From contig NZ_DF820425.1 in NCBI RefSeq assembly GCF_000617845.2, forward strand, positions 1,247,690 to 1,311,689: a DNA stretch of 64,000 nt, in the 5' to 3' direction. Below, piece after piece: positions 27,660 to 37,630 of the stretch. Source of the DNA: Bradyrhizobium sp. DOA9 (lineage in GTDB: Bacteria; Pseudomonadota; Alphaproteobacteria; Rhizobiales; Xanthobacteraceae). Positions within the stretch are counted from its first letter, which is position 1; the number at the start of each line of letters is the position of its first letter. The notes beneath the pieces were generated by a model. That model was not told the DNA's origin, searched no databases, and worked only from the letters and a program-made list of their open reading frames with translations. The position numbers were made by a program, and so were the translations under genes.

Positions 27660-28373
27660 ATGCGGCCAAGCCGCCGTGCGCCCGACGAATTGCGCCCCGT
27701 GACGCTGGAACGCGGCGTGGTCAAATATGCGGAAGGCTCCTGCCTGGTGAAATTCGGCGACACCCATGTGCTTGTTACCGCCACGCTGGAGGACCGCCTG
27801 CCGCCGTGGCTGAAGGGCCAGGGCCGCGGCTGGGTCACCGCCGAATACGGCATGCTGCCGCGCGCGACCTCCGAACGCACCCGCCGCGAGGCTTCCGCCG
27901 GCAAGCAGAGCGGCCGCACCGTGGAGATCCAGCGGCTGATCGGCCGCTCGCTTCGCACCATCGTCGACCTCGAAGCGCTCGGCGAGCGCCAGATCACGGT
28001 CGATTGCGACGTGCTCCAGGCCGACGGCGGCACCCGCACCGCCTCGATCACCGGCGCCTGGGTCGCGCTCGCCGACTGTCTCAACTGGATGAAGGCGCGC
28101 AACATGGTGAAGACCAACGTGCTGCGCGACAACGTCGCCGCGATCTCCTGCGGCATCTACAACGGCACGCCGGTGCTCGATCTCGACTATGCCGAGGATT
28201 CGGAAGCCGAGACCGACGCCAATTTCGTCATGACGGGCGATGGCCGCATCATCGAGGTGCAGGGCACCGCGGAACGCGAGCCGTTCACGCAGGACGAGTT
28301 CCTGAAGCTGATCGCCCTGGCGCAGAAGGGCATCGCGCGCCTGGTGGACTTGCAGAAACTGGCCGTGGCGTAG
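27660..28373 (+). CDS. rph: Ribonuclease PH
   Basis: This 237-residue phosphorolytic 3'-5' exoribonuclease trims tRNA 3' ends. The N-terminus [19 protein letters not shown], the phosphate-site region [28 protein letters not shown] and [20 protein letters not shown] are family hallmarks. A GGAG ribosome site precedes the ATG. It is divergent from hrcA and leads the rph-rdgB-hemW operon, with 11 bp to rdgB. Confidence 0.97.
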   Translation: MRPSRRAPDELRPVTLERGVVKYAEGSCLVKFGDTHVLVTATLEDRLPPWLKGQGRGWVTAEYGMLPRATSERTRREASAGKQSGRTVEIQRLIGRSLRTIVDLEALGERQITVDCDVLQADGGTRTASITGAWVALADCLNWMKARNMVKTNVLRDNVAAISCGIYNGTPVLDLDYAEDSEAETDANFVMTGDGRIIEVQGTAEREPFTQDEFLKLIALAQKGIARLVDLQKLAVA

Positions 28374-28384
28374 TCAATAGGCCC

Positions 28385-29020
28385 ATGCACCGCCGAATCA
28401 CCGACAAGCTTGTCATCGCCACCCACAATCCCGGCAAGCTCGCCGAGATGCGGGAACTGCTCGCGCCGTACGGGATCGAGGCGGTATCGGCCGGCGAGCT
28501 CGGCCTCCCCGAGCCCGAGGAAACCGGCAGCGATTTCCGCAGCAACGCAGCGATCAAGGCGATCGCGGCGGCGCAAGCAGCCAAGCTTCCCGCCTTCGCC
28601 GACGATTCCGGCATCGTGGTCGACGCGCTCGACGGTGCGCCCGGCATCTACAGCGCGCGCTGGGCCGGTCCGTCCAAGGATTTCAACGCGGCGATGGCGC
28701 AGATCGAGCGGCTGCTGCAGGAGCGCGGCGCCACCACGCCGGACCAGCGCAAGGCCCACTTCGTCTCCGCGCTCTGCGTCGCCTGGCCCGACAATCATCT
28801 CGAAGAGGTCGAGGCGCGCGTCGACGGGACGCTGGTCTGGCCGCCGCGCGGCACCGCCGGCTTCGGCTACGACCCGATGTTCCTGCCGGACGGCCACAGC
28901 CGCACCTTCGGCGAGATGACCAGCATCGAGAAGCACGGCCTGCCGCCGCTCGGCCTCGGCCTGTCGCACCGCGCCCGCGCTTTCCGGAAACTGGCGGAGA
29001 TCTGCCTTGAGCCGCGCTGA
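28385..29020 (+). CDS. rdgB: RdgB/HAM1 family XTP/dITP diphosphatase
   Basis: This 211-residue housecleaning enzyme hydrolyses non-canonical purine triphosphates such as dITP and [17 protein letters not shown] is the N-terminal motif, [22 protein letters not shown] the active-site segment, and GFGYDPMF with LSHRARAF the C-terminal motifs. The ATG at 28385 is chosen; the frame extends upstream only as a shadow of rph. It overlaps hemW by 14 bp. Confidence 0.96.
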   Translation: MHRRITDKLVIATHNPGKLAEMRELLAPYGIEAVSAGELGLPEPEETGSDFRSNAAIKAIAAAQAAKLPAFADDSGIVVDALDGAPGIYSARWAGPSKDFNAAMAQIERLLQERGATTPDQRKAHFVSALCVAWPDNHLEEVEARVDGTLVWPPRGTAGFGYDPMFLPDGHSRTFGEMTSIEKHGLPPLGLGLSHRARAFRKLAEICLEPR

Positions 29021-30164
29021 CAAGGATGCGTTCGGCGTCTACGTGCACTGGCCGTTCTGCCTGTCGAAGTGCCCTTATTGCGACTTCAACAGCCATGTCC
29101 GCCACGCCGCGATCGACGAGGCGAGGTTTGCTTCGGCTTTCGCGCGCGAGATCGCAACGACTGCCGAGCGCGCGCCCGGTCGCGAGGTCACCTCGATCTT
29201 CCTCGGCGGCGGCACACCCTCGCTGATGCAGCCTGCCACCGTGGGCGCGGTGTTAGATGCGATCGGCAAGCACTGGACCGTCGCCGGCGACGTCGAGGTG
29301 ACGCTGGAAGCGAACCCGACCAGCGTCGAAGCCACGCGCTTTGCCGGCTATCGCAGCGCCGGCGTCAACCGCGTCTCGCTCGGCGTGCAGGCCCTCGACG
29401 ATGCCTCGCTCAAAGCGCTCGGCCGCATGCACAGCGCGCGCGAAGCGCTCGATGCCGTCGCCATCGCGCGTAGCGCCTTCGACCGCTATTCGTTCGACCT
29501 GATCTACGCCCGCCCCGACCAGACGCCGGCGATGTGGGCGAGCGAGCTGCGGCACGCCATCGATGAGGCGGCCGAGCATCTGTCGCTGTATCAATTGACG
29601 ATCGAGGAAGGCACGCCGTTCTTCGGCCTGCACCAGGCCGGCAAGCTGAAGACGCCGGACGAAGCGCTCGCGCGCGCGCTCTACGACGTGACGCAGGAGA
29701 CCTGCGACAAGCTCGGGCTGCCCGCCTACGAGATCTCCAATCACGCGCGGCGCGGCGCCGAGTGCCGGCACAATCTGGTGTACTGGCGCGGCGAGGAATA
29801 TGCCGGCATCGGCCCCGGCGCACATGGCCGCCTCGACATCGACGGGACCAGGCACGCCACCGCCACCGAGAAGCGGCCCGAAGCCTGGCTGATGCGCGTC
29901 GAGACCAACGGCGACGGCATCGTCAGCGACGAGCTCCTCAATAGCGAGGAGCGCGCCGACGAATTTTTGCTGATGGGATTGCGTCTTGCCGAAGGCATCG
30001 ATCCCGAGCGCTACAGGGCCCTCGCCGGCCGTCCACTCGACCCCCGCCGCATCGCGCTCCTGCGCGAGGAAGGCGCGATCACGGTGGATGCAACGGGACG
30101 GTTGCGCGTGACCAGCAGCGGTTTTCCGGTGCTGGATGCCGTGGTCGCGGATCTGGCGGCGTAG
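29007..30164 (+). CDS. hemW: Radical SAM heme chaperone HemW
   Basis: This 385-residue radical SAM protein has the [4Fe-4S] triad Cys18-x3-Cys22-x2-Cys25 in FCLSKCPYC, preceded by VYVHWPF. Further family marks are [16 protein letters not shown] and RVSLGVQA. HemW inserts heme into respiratory enzymes; older annotations call it oxygen-independent coproporphyrinogen oxidase, but the short N-terminus fits HemW. The start is a TTG inside the end of rdgB, the only in-frame initiator upstream of the Fe-S motif. The 14-bp overlap suggests coupled translation. Confidence 0.93.
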   Translation: MSRADKDAFGVYVHWPFCLSKCPYCDFNSHVRHAAIDEARFASAFAREIATTAERAPGREVTSIFLGGGTPSLMQPATVGAVLDAIGKHWTVAGDVEVTLEANPTSVEATRFAGYRSAGVNRVSLGVQALDDASLKALGRMHSAREALDAVAIARSAFDRYSFDLIYARPDQTPAMWASELRHAIDEAAEHLSLYQLTIEEGTPFFGLHQAGKLKTPDEALARALYDVTQETCDKLGLPAYEISNHARRGAECRHNLVYWRGEEYAGIGPGAHGRLDIDGTRHATATEKRPEAWLMRVETNGDGIVSDELLNSEERADEFLLMGLRLAEGIDPERYRALAGRPLDPRRIALLREEGAITVDATGRLRVTSSGFPVLDAVVADLAA

Positions 30165-30173
30165 CGAGATCTT

Positions 30174-30265
30174 GTAGGGTGGGCAAAGGCGCACTTGCGC
30201 CGTGCCCACCATCTCTCTCGATCGCAGACAATGCGTAGGCACGCTTCGCTTTGCCCACCCTGTAC
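30174..30265. repeat. GTGGGCAAAG inverted-repeat element between convergent genes
   Basis: Outer arms GTAGGGTGGGCAAAG (30174-30188) and CTTTGCCCACCCTGTAC (30249-30265) face each other. An inner pair, GGTGGGCAAAGGCGC / GCGCCGTGCCCACC, lies at 30179-30210. The inner pair matches the copy at 5271-5300. It sits between the 3' ends of hemW and the lipoprotein gene. Confidence 0.85.
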
Positions 30266-30354
30266 CCTTCTGGCGTTCGGAGACCAGTCGGTTTGGGTGT
30301 AGGCTGGTCGGCCGGGCCGATCCGCCGGGAGCTGCCTTGCCCACCTGTCCTGAA

Positions 30355-31587
30355 CTACGCCCCAAAACTCTTCGGCGAGCCCGCCACTGCGACGCCGCCG
30401 CCTTGCGTCACCTTCATCACGGCAAGGCCGCGCTCGTTCGTGCCATCCGCGCGGAAGCGGAACAGGCCGTCGATGCCGGCAAAGCCGGAAGGGTTGGTGA
30501 GCACGTCGGAGGAGAAGCGCTGGCCGCCTTGCGTGCGCGCCAGCGCGGCGACGAGGGCGACCGCATCATAGGCGAGCGTTGCGGTGCGGATCGGCTCCGC
30601 GCCGTACTTCGTGCGGTAGCGGCCGGAGAAGGCGCGGAAGCCGGCCGGGTCGGGCGCGGCGTAAAGGCCGCCCTGGAGCGCGGCGCTGGCATAGACGCGC
30701 GGATTGTCCCACAGGCCGGTGCCGAGCAGCTGGATGTTGCGCAGGTTCGCGCCCGCGGCCGTCATGGCATCCGCGACCGTCACGACGGCATCGCCGTCAT
30801 CGGCAATGAACAGCGCATCCGCGCTGCCGAGCTGCTGCGCCACGGTGCGCGCGGGCGTGGCGCGATCGGCGCCGTATCTCTCGAACGCGACGATGCGCCC
30901 GCCGCGCCGCGGCACCGCCGCCTTCACCGCGGCCTCGACGACATTGCCATAGGCGTTGTCGGGCACCAGCACGGCGACGGATCGCTTGCCGATGCCGGCG
31001 GAATATTCGACGATGCGGTTGACATCGGACTCCGGCAGGAACGAGAGCAGATAGACGCCGCGGCCGGCGATGCTGGAATCGGTCGAGAAGGCGATGACGG
31101 AAATGCCGCGTGTGCGCGCGACCTGCGCCACCGCCGGCACCGATTGTGCGAACAACGGTCCCAAAATGATCTCGGCGCCCTCGTCGACCGCCTGCTGCGC
31201 GCCGGCCTGCGCGCCTTGGGGGCTGCCATTGTCGTCCTTGATCAGGAGCTGGATGTTCGGGTTCTGGAACTCGGCCAGCGCCATTTCGGCGGCATTGCGC
31301 ATCGATTGCGCTGCGAGCCCGGCATTGCCGGCGGCCGAGAGCGGCAGGATCAGACCGACCTTCACGCCGCCGGTGCCGGCGGTCGTCGCCTGCTGCTGCG
31401 GACCTGCCGGCTGGGCCGGCGGTGCGGAACTCGAGAACGGGTTGGAAAACTGGCTGAGGCTTTGCTGCACGCCGGCGCAGGCCGACAGCACGGGCGCACC
31501 GAGCAACAGGCCGAGCGCAGTCCGCCGGGTCGCCCCTGGCGATCGGGGCTCCGGAAGGTGAGACTTTGGATGACGCGGGCCGACCAT
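30355..31587 (-). CDS. Penicillin-binding-protein activator / periplasmic-binding-protein-type lipoprotein
   Basis: This 410-residue protein has an N-terminal region ending in the lipobox LLGAPVLSAC, so the mature lipoprotein is anchored at Cys37. A low-complexity Ala/Gln/Pro linker is followed by a Leu/Ile/Val-binding-protein fold (VKVGLILPLSAAGNAGLAAQ, AEIILGPLFAQSVPAV). This layout matches LpoA-like penicillin-binding-protein activators, which tether to the outer membrane and stimulate PBP1A. A plain amino-acid sensor is the alternative. It is divergent from rsmI, a pairing known for lpoA and rsmI in other proteobacteria. Confidence 0.82.
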   Translation of the reverse strand: MVGPRHPKSHLPEPRSPGATRRTALGLLLGAPVLSACAGVQQSLSQFSNPFSSSAPPAQPAGPQQQATTAGTGGVKVGLILPLSAAGNAGLAAQSMRNAAEMALAEFQNPNIQLLIKDDNGSPQGAQAGAQQAVDEGAEIILGPLFAQSVPAVAQVARTRGISVIAFSTDSSIAGRGVYLLSFLPESDVNRIVEYSAGIGKRSVAVLVPDNAYGNVVEAAVKAAVPRRGGRIVAFERYGADRATPARTVAQQLGSADALFIADDGDAVVTVADAMTAAGANLRNIQLLGTGLWDNPRVYASAALQGGLYAAPDPAGFRAFSGRYRTKYGAEPIRTATLAYDAVALVAALARTQGGQRFSSDVLTNPSGFAGIDGLFRFRADGTNERGLAVMKVTQGGGVAVAGSPKSFGA

Positions 31588-31941
31588 GGCAGCTTCTCTT
31601 CTGACCTGCCGTTCGCCGGCCGATCACGACATTGCTTTCCGCGACGGGGGCCGCGGATTCAGGCAGTTTGTCGGCAAATAGTTAACCAAAACAAAAGGAT
31701 AACAACCGTTTAACGCGGCCGCAATCCTGTCCTGGCAGCTTTTCGCCGTCACTCATTCACTCATCAAGGCGGCGTTTCCGTCGCGAATATGGCGCGAGGG
31801 CCCTTACTCCCTCCCGGCGCGATCTCGACCGATCACATTCCCGTCCGTTCCTCGCCCCTCACCTGGATACGATCTTTGGGCACGATCTTTTTCGGCGAGC
31901 CGGTTCCCAGCCCTAGCGATCGTGCCTAAGTTGACTCCATT
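31588..31941. other. 354-bp divergent intergenic region, lipoprotein / rsmI
   Basis: An AT-rich patch at about 31675-31715 (TTAACCAAAACAAAAGG, then GTTTAACG) is the most promoter-like part and faces the lipoprotein gene. Two copies of ACGATCTTT occur near 31869 and 31881. I see no RNA gene, ORF or strong hairpin. Confidence 0.6.
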
Positions 31942-32892
31942 ATGCGCGCAAAGCCGGCCCCGATAAATACGCCTGAAGCTCAAGACGCCGCCCCGCGCGG
32001 TTTCTCCATCGATGCCCATCGGCTCGCGGCGCCGAAGGCCGCGCCGGGACTTCATCTGGTCGCCACCCCGATCGGCAATCTCGGCGACATCACCCTGCGG
32101 GCGCTGCAGACGCTCGCCGGCGTCGACGTCATCGCCTGCGAGGACACCCGCATCACCCGCCGCCTGACCGAGCGCTATGCGATCACGGCGCAGCTCAAGC
32201 CATATCACGAGCACAATGCCGAGGCCGCGCGGCCAAAGATCCTCGAAGCTCTCGGACAGGGCGGCTCGGTCGCGCTGGTGTCGGACGCCGGCACGCCGCT
32301 GATCTCCGATCCCGGCTTCAAGCTGGTGCGCGAGGTCTGCGCCGCCGGCCATGCGGTATATGCGCTGCCCGGCCCGTCCTCGGTGCTGGCCGCGCTGTCG
32401 GTCGCCGCACTGCCGACCGATCGCTTCTTCTTCGAAGGCTTCCTGCCGGCGAAATCGATTGCGCGGCGCAGCCGTCTCGCCGAGCTCGCCCGCATCGACG
32501 CGACGCTGGTGATGTTCGAATCCGGCAACCGCGTGCAGGATACGCTGGCCGATCTCGCCGAGATCATGGGACCGCGCGAGGCCGCGATCTGCCGCGAGCT
32601 GACCAAGTTGCATGAGGAGATTTCGCGCGCAACGCTGGGCGAGCTGGCGCGCGAGGCCGCAGCGCTGGAGACGCGCGGCGAATTCGTGCTGGTGATCGCG
32701 CCGCCCGCTGATGACGCCGAGGTTCTGACGTCGGACGCGCTCGATAATCTGTTGCGCGAGCAGCTCGCCGCGCACAGCGTCAAGGATGCCGTGGCGCATG
32801 CGGTCGCGCTCTCGGGCCGGCCGCGCCGCGAGGTCTATGCCCGCGCGCTCGCGCTCGCAAAGGATTCGCGGGGCGGCGATGGCGAAGAGTGA
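31942..32892 (+). CDS. rsmI: 16S rRNA (cytidine(1402)-2'-O)-methyltransferase
   Basis: This 316-residue tetrapyrrole-methylase-fold enzyme methylates the ribose of C1402 in 16S r[21 protein letters not shown] is the first glycine-rich motif, [11 protein letters not shown] and [14 protein letters not shown] are further hallmarks, and [19 protein letters not shown] completes the SAM pocket. The first about 35 residues are a non-conserved Pro/Ala tail. It overlaps yraN by 14 bp and heads rsmI-yraN-gshB. Confidence 0.96.
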   Translation: MRAKPAPINTPEAQDAAPRGFSIDAHRLAAPKAAPGLHLVATPIGNLGDITLRALQTLAGVDVIACEDTRITRRLTERYAITAQLKPYHEHNAEAARPKILEALGQGGSVALVSDAGTPLISDPGFKLVREVCAAGHAVYALPGPSSVLAALSVAALPTDRFFFEGFLPAKSIARRSRLAELARIDATLVMFESGNRVQDTLADLAEIMGPREAAICRELTKLHEEISRATLGELAREAAALETRGEFVLVIAPPADDAEVLTSDALDNLLREQLAAHSVKDAVAHAVALSGRPRREVYARALALAKDSRGGDGEE

Positions 32893-33280
32893 GATTCCTG
32901 CGGAACCGAAGGTCGCATCGCCCGAGCGCGTGGCGGCGTTCCAGACCGGTATTTCCGCGGAGAGCCGCGCCGCCGCCTATCTCATGGCAAAGGGCTATCG
33001 CATTCTCGCCAAGCGTTACCGCACGCCGCATGGCGAGATCGACATCGTGGCGCGGCGCCGCAACCTGATCGCCTTCGTCGAGGTCAAGGCCCGCGCCACG
33101 CTGGACGAGGCCGCATTCGCCGTGACACCGCGCCAGCAGCAGCGCATCATCGACGCCGCGCAAGGCTGGCTCGCAGCGCATCCCGAGCATGCCGAATTCG
33201 AATTGCGATTCGACGCCATGCTGATTGCGCCGCGCTCGCTTCCGCGCCATGTGTTGGCGGCATTCGACGCCTCGACCTGA
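32879..33280 (+). CDS. YraN/UPF0102 family nuclease-like protein
   Basis: This 133-residue protein has the restriction-endonuclease-like core typical of UPF0102: [22 protein letters not shown] gives the D...ExK acidic-lysine pattern (shown split: GEIDIV, FVEVKAR). The biochemical role is not settled. The ATG at 32879 lies inside the end of rsmI (14-bp overlap), and gshB follows after 10 bp, so it is in the middle of an operon. A Sec signal is absent. Confidence 0.9.
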   Translation: MAKSEIPAEPKVASPERVAAFQTGISAESRAAAYLMAKGYRILAKRYRTPHGEIDIVARRRNLIAFVEVKARATLDEAAFAVTPRQQQRIIDAAQGWLAAHPEHAEFELRFDAMLIAPRSLPRHVLAAFDAST

Positions 33281-33290
33281 AAGGCAGCCC

Positions 33291-34235
33291 ATGAAACTGA
33301 ACGTCGCCGTCCAGATGGACCCCATCGCCCGCATCAACATCAAGGGCGATTCCACCTTCGCGCTGCTCCTGGAGGCGCAGAAGCGCGGCCATGGCCTGTC
33401 CTATTACACGCCCGACAAGCTTTCGATGGTCGGCGAGGAACTAGTCGCGCCGGTTCAGCTCCTGACCGTGCGCGACGAGCCCGGCGACCATTTCACCCTC
33501 GGCGAGCCCAAGCGCGAGGCGCTGAACGGCTTCGACGTGGTGCTGTTGCGCCAGGATCCGCCGTTCGACCTCGCCTACATCACCTCGACGCATTTCCTCG
33601 AGCGCATCCATCCGAAGACGCTGGTCGTCAACGATCCCGCCTCGGTGCGCAACGCGCCGGAAAAGCTGTTCGTGATGAATTTTCCGCAGCTGATGCCGCC
33701 GACGCTGATCTCGCGCGACCTCGACGAGATCAACGCGTTCCGCGACAGGCACGGCGCGGTCGTCATGAAGCCGCTGCACGGCCATGGCGGCGCGGCGGTG
33801 TTCCGCGTGATGCCGCAGGACATGAATTTCGGCTCGCTGTTCGACATGTTCTCGGTGACGTTCCGGGAGCCCTGGGTGATCCAGCAATTCATCCCCGAGG
33901 TGAAGCACGGCGACAAGCGCATCATCCTCGTCGACGGCGAGTTCGCCGGCGCGGTGAACCGCGTGCCGGCCGCCGACGACCTCCGCTCCAACATGGTGCG
34001 CGGCGGCGCGGCGCAGGAGACCGATCTCACCCCGCGCGAGCGCGAGATCTGCGCCACGATCGGACCGGCGCTGCGCGAGCGCGGCCTGTTGTTCGTCGGC
34101 ATCGACGTCATCAACGGCAATCTCACCGAGATCAACGTGACCTCGCCGACCGGCATCCGCGCCATCGCACGGCTCGGCGGCCCGGATGTCGCCGCGAAGA
34201 TCTGGGACGTGATCGAAGCGAAGCGGAAGAAATAG
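33291..34235 (+). CDS. gshB: Glutathione synthetase
   Basis: This 314-residue ATP-grasp enzyme joins gamma-glutamylcysteine and glycine. The N-terminal [20 protein letters not shown] and [14 protein letters not shown] are typical. The ATP-grasp core includes [17 protein letters not shown] and [20 protein letters not shown], and the Mg-binding end is [15 protein letters not shown]. It starts 10 bp after yraN. A weak hairpin AGCGCG/CGCGCT just after the stop (34241-34260) may mark the operon end. Confidence 0.97.
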   Translation: MKLNVAVQMDPIARINIKGDSTFALLLEAQKRGHGLSYYTPDKLSMVGEELVAPVQLLTVRDEPGDHFTLGEPKREALNGFDVVLLRQDPPFDLAYITSTHFLERIHPKTLVVNDPASVRNAPEKLFVMNFPQLMPPTLISRDLDEINAFRDRHGAVVMKPLHGHGGAAVFRVMPQDMNFGSLFDMFSVTFREPWVIQQFIPEVKHGDKRIILVDGEFAGAVNRVPAADDLRSNMVRGGAAQETDLTPREREICATIGPALRERGLLFVGIDVINGNLTEINVTSPTGIRAIARLGGPDVAAKIWDVIEAKRKK

Positions 34236-34497
34236 AGCTCAGCGCGTAGCCTCGCGCGCTAACGACGTATTCACCATGACGCCGCGCGCGTCGCTCGAAC
34301 GCGCCCTTCGCCATAGGTGAAACTACGGGGCCGCTGGCCGGCCCGATAACGCCACGTTCACCATCTGCCGAAAACCAGCATCGCGGCCGGCGATCGCGTT
34401 CGGCCTCGCAACACCCCTTATACTTTTGCTGCCTACTCATCGAGACGGGGGAACACGCCAGGTGCGGTTCGAGTGCCCCGCGTAAGAGTAGAAGCGT

Positions 34498-35319
34498 ATG
34501 AATACCGCACGCATTGTCGTTCTCGTCATCGCTCTCGGCGCCGGCGGCGTCGCTGCGTATCTGGCGAGCGGCTATCAGAATCCGCCCGCGGCCACCCTGC
34601 CCGTCGCCGAGAAGCTGCCGACGGTCGAGGTGCTGGTCGCCAAGAACGACATCCAGCTCGGCCAGGCCGTGAAGCCCGGGGATCTGCAATGGCAGGCCTG
34701 GCCCGCGGCCACCGCCAGCAGCGCCTTCATCCGCCGCGACGGCAGGCCCGATGCACCGACCCAGATCGCAGGCTCGATCGCGCGCGTGCCGTTGATGCAG
34801 GGCGAGCCGATCCGCGAGCAGAAGCTGGTCAAGGCCGAGGGCTCCGGCTTCATGGCCGCGATCCTGCCGTCCGGGATGCGCGCGGTCTCCACCGAGATTT
34901 CGGCCGAAACCGGCGCCGGCGGCTTCATCCTGCCGAATGACCGCGTCGACATCGTCCTGACCCGCCGGCTGAAGAATCCGGACGGCGGCAACAGCAATGG
35001 CCCGACCGGCGGCAACGACCTCGTCCTGTCCGAGGTCATTCTCACCAATATCCGCGTGCTCGCGATCGACCAGGCCCCGAAGGAAAAGGAGGGCCAGAAC
35101 GCGGTGGTCGGCAAGACCGTCACGCTCGAGCTCCGGCCCGACCAGATCGCCACTCTTTCGGCCGCCCGCCAGGGCGGCACTCTGACACTCGCGCTGCGCA
35201 GCATCGTCGATGCCAACGCAGTCGACGGCACGCCCGAGGACCAGGCGATCAAGCGCCCGGGCGGCGTGAACGTGATCCGTTATGGCGTCCAGGCACGGCA
35301 ACTGACGTCACAGAGGTAA
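34498..35319 (+). CDS. cpaB: Flp/Tad pilus assembly protein CpaB
   Basis: This 273-residue protein has an N-terminal transmembrane anchor (TARIVVLVIALGAGGVAAYL) and an SAF domain (VEVLVAKNDIQLGQAVKPGDLQW), as in CpaB/RcpC of the Tad pilus. It acts in the periplasm with the secretin. A 262-bp upstream gap likely holds the promoter of the cpa block; TTATAC at about 34417 is AT-rich. cpaC follows after 10 bp. Confidence 0.93.
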   Translation: MNTARIVVLVIALGAGGVAAYLASGYQNPPAATLPVAEKLPTVEVLVAKNDIQLGQAVKPGDLQWQAWPAATASSAFIRRDGRPDAPTQIAGSIARVPLMQGEPIREQKLVKAEGSGFMAAILPSGMRAVSTEISAETGAGGFILPNDRVDIVLTRRLKNPDGGNSNGPTGGNDLVLSEVILTNIRVLAIDQAPKEKEGQNAVVGKTVTLELRPDQIATLSAARQGGTLTLALRSIVDANAVDGTPEDQAIKRPGGVNVIRYGVQARQLTSQR

Positions 35320-35329
35320 TGGGGACAGC

Positions 35330-36847
35330 ATGAAGGACGGGGGCGATCGGACGGGCCTGCGCATTCGGGGGAAGCGCACGCGCTCAAGCCTGACGGGGAC
35401 GATGTTGATGCTGGGGCTGCTCGCGGCGCCCGGCGTCCTCAGTGCCGCGGAGGTGCCGGTCGGGGACCAGGCGCCGCTGCAGGCCTCGGATCTCAGCGTA
35501 TCGTCGGTCGCGACGATCCCGTCGGCGCGGTCGCGCTTTCTGTCGCTCGGCATCGGCAAGTCCGTCGTCATCGACCTGCCGCGCGAGGTCAAGGACGTGC
35601 TGGTGGCCGATCCCAAGATCGCCAATGCGGTGATCCGCTCGGCCCAGCGCGCCTATATCATCGGCGGCCAGGTCGGCCAGACCAACGTCGTGTTCTTCGC
35701 CGCCGACGGCCAGCAGGTCGCTTCCTATGACATCGCGGTGAAGCGCGACCTCAACGGCATGCGTGCGGCGCTGCGCCAGTCGCTGCCGGGCGTGCAGATC
35801 GAAGGCGTCGGCGACAGCGTGATGCTGACCGGCTCGGTGTCGAGCCCGGTCGAGGCCCAGCAGGCCGGCGACGTCGCCGCAAAGCTGGTCGGCGGCGCGG
35901 ACAAGGTCGTCAACAACATCGTCGTGCGCGGCCGCGACCAGGTCATGCTCAAGGTCGTGGTCGGCGAGGTCCGCCGCGACATCGTCAAGCAGCTCGGCGT
36001 CGATCTCAGCGCCAGCCTGAACGCCGGCACCGCGGTGGTGAATTTCAACAATTCAAACCCGTTCTCGGTATCGGGCGGGCCGATCGTCGGCAGCAACGGG
36101 CTCGGCGTCACCGGGCTCGCCAAGGGCGTCGCCACCGTCAACGCCACCATGCGGGCGATGGAGAGCGCCGGCGTCATGCGCACGCTGGCCGAGCCGAGCC
36201 TGACCGCGATCTCGGGCGAATCCGCCACGTTCGTCGCCGGCGGCGAATTCCCGATTCCCGGGGGCTATGCCTGCGATCCGGTCACTCACGTCTGCACCAC
36301 CCAGGTCACCTACAAGAAGTTCGGCATCTCCCTGAACTTCACCCCGGTCGTGCTCAGCGAAGGCCGTATCAGCCTGCGCGTGATGACCGAGGTCTCGGAG
36401 CTGTCGAACACCAACTCGATCACGTTGACGCAGTCGGTGTCCTCGACCACCAGCAACTCGATCACCATTCCATCGATCCAGACCCGCCGCGCCGAAACCA
36501 CCCTGGAAATTCCCTCCGGCGGCTCGATGGCGATGGCCGGCCTGATCCAGCAGCAGACCAAGCAGGCGATCAACGGACTGCCCGGTGTCGATCAGGTGCC
36601 GATCATCGGCGCGCTGTTCCGCAGCCAGGACTTCGTCAACAACGAGACCGAGCTGATGGTGATTGTGACGCCCTATGTGGTGCGCGCGGTCGCCCAGAAG
36701 GAATTGTCGCGACCCGACGACGGCTTCGCGCCGGCCTCGGACGCGCAGAGGGCGCTGCTCGGCCGGGTCAACCGCCTCTACGGCATCGCGAGCCGTGTCG
36801 ATCCGGTCGCCGGCACGCCGGATGATTTCGGCTTCATCATCGACTGA
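35330..36847 (+). CDS. cpaC: Tad pilus secretin CpaC
   Basis: This 505-residue outer-membrane secretin has a signal region ending near GVLSAAEVPV. The pilus N-terminal domain (LGIGKSVVIDLPREVKDVLVADPK) is followed by a BON-like region (DSVMLTGSVSSPVEAQQAGD) and the type II/III secretin core (TLAEPSLTAISGESATFVAG through LMVIVTPYVVRAV). It forms the pilus exit pore. It lies between cpaB and cpaD, each gap 10-51 bp. Confidence 0.95.
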   Translation: MKDGGDRTGLRIRGKRTRSSLTGTMLMLGLLAAPGVLSAAEVPVGDQAPLQASDLSVSSVATIPSARSRFLSLGIGKSVVIDLPREVKDVLVADPKIANAVIRSAQRAYIIGGQVGQTNVVFFAADGQQVASYDIAVKRDLNGMRAALRQSLPGVQIEGVGDSVMLTGSVSSPVEAQQAGDVAAKLVGGADKVVNNIVVRGRDQVMLKVVVGEVRRDIVKQLGVDLSASLNAGTAVVNFNNSNPFSVSGGPIVGSNGLGVTGLAKGVATVNATMRAMESAGVMRTLAEPSLTAISGESATFVAGGEFPIPGGYACDPVTHVCTTQVTYKKFGISLNFTPVVLSEGRISLRVMTEVSELSNTNSITLTQSVSSTTSNSITIPSIQTRRAETTLEIPSGGSMAMAGLIQQQTKQAINGLPGVDQVPIIGALFRSQDFVNNETELMVIVTPYVVRAVAQKELSRPDDGFAPASDAQRALLGRVNRLYGIASRVDPVAGTPDDFGFIID

Positions 36848-36898
36848 GACGGACGGTTCGGGGACCGGGCAAGACACGGGGCAAGAGGGGACCATGCG

Positions 36899-37630
36899 AT
36901 GACGACACTATCGGCCGATCGACGTCGCAGCTCGAAAATCGCGCTGGCACTGGCGGGGCTGTCCGTCATGCTCGGCGCCTGCAACACCACCGAGATCGTC
37001 ACCCAGACGGTGCCGACCGATTATCGCCAGCGCCATCCGATCGCGGTGCAGGAAGGCAAGAAGTCGATCGTGATCTTCGTCGGCAAGAGCCGAGGCGGCC
37101 TCTCGGCTGCGCAGCATGCGGATGTCGCGGGCATCGCGCGGGACTGGATGCGCGAAGGCAGCGGCTCGGTCGTCGTCGACGTGCCCGTCGACACCGCCAA
37201 TTCGCGCGCGGCTGCTGCGAGCTATCAGGAGATCCGCTCGGTGCTCACGTCCGGCGGCGTGCCGTCGCGCGCCATCGTCCAGCGGCCCTATCGCCCCGAT
37301 GATCCCGGGCTGCTGCCGACCATCCGCTTGAGCTATTCGAAGATCACTGCGGTGGCCGGCCCCTGCGGGCTGTGGCCCGAGGACGTCGGGCCCAACATCC
37401 TCAATGCCGGCTACACCGAGAACCGGCCCTATTTCAATCTGGGCTGCGCGAGCCAGCGCAATCTCGCGGCGATGATCGACAACCCGGCCGACCTCGAGCA
37501 ACCGCGCGCCGAGACGCCCGCCTATACCGCACGGCGCGACATCGCGTTCGAGCGCTATCGCAAGGGCACGACGACGGCGACCACCTATCCCGAAGCCGAC
37601 AAGGCCAAACTCAGCGACACCGGCAGATGA
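36899..37630 (+). CDS. cpaD: Tad pilus assembly lipoprotein CpaD
   Basis: This 243-residue protein has a lipoprotein signal ending LSVMLGAC (Cys near residue 24) and the CpaD-type body TDYRQRHPIAVQEGKKSI, FVGKSRGGLSAAQHADV and GCASQRNLAAMIDNPADLEQPR. CpaD is the pilotin-like partner of the secretin. The ATG at 36899 is favoured by AAGAGGGG upstream; a second ATG at 36893 is in a different frame. The stop overlaps cpaE by ATGA. Confidence 0.93.
   Translation: MTTLSADRRRSSKIALALAGLSVMLGACNTTEIVTQTVPTDYRQRHPIAVQEGKKSIVIFVGKSRGGLSAAQHADVAGIARDWMREGSGSVVVDVPVDTANSRAAAASYQEIRSVLTSGGVPSRAIVQRPYRPDDPGLLPTIRLSYSKITAVAGPCGLWPEDVGPNILNAGYTENRPYFNLGCASQRNLAAMIDNPADLEQPRAETPAYTARRDIAFERYRKGTTTATTYPEADKAKLSDTGR

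Noticed and set aside
23223..27660. CIRCE element near dnaK, hrcA or grpE
   Set aside because: No TTAGCACTC-N9-GAGTGCTAA or close variant was seen by eye.
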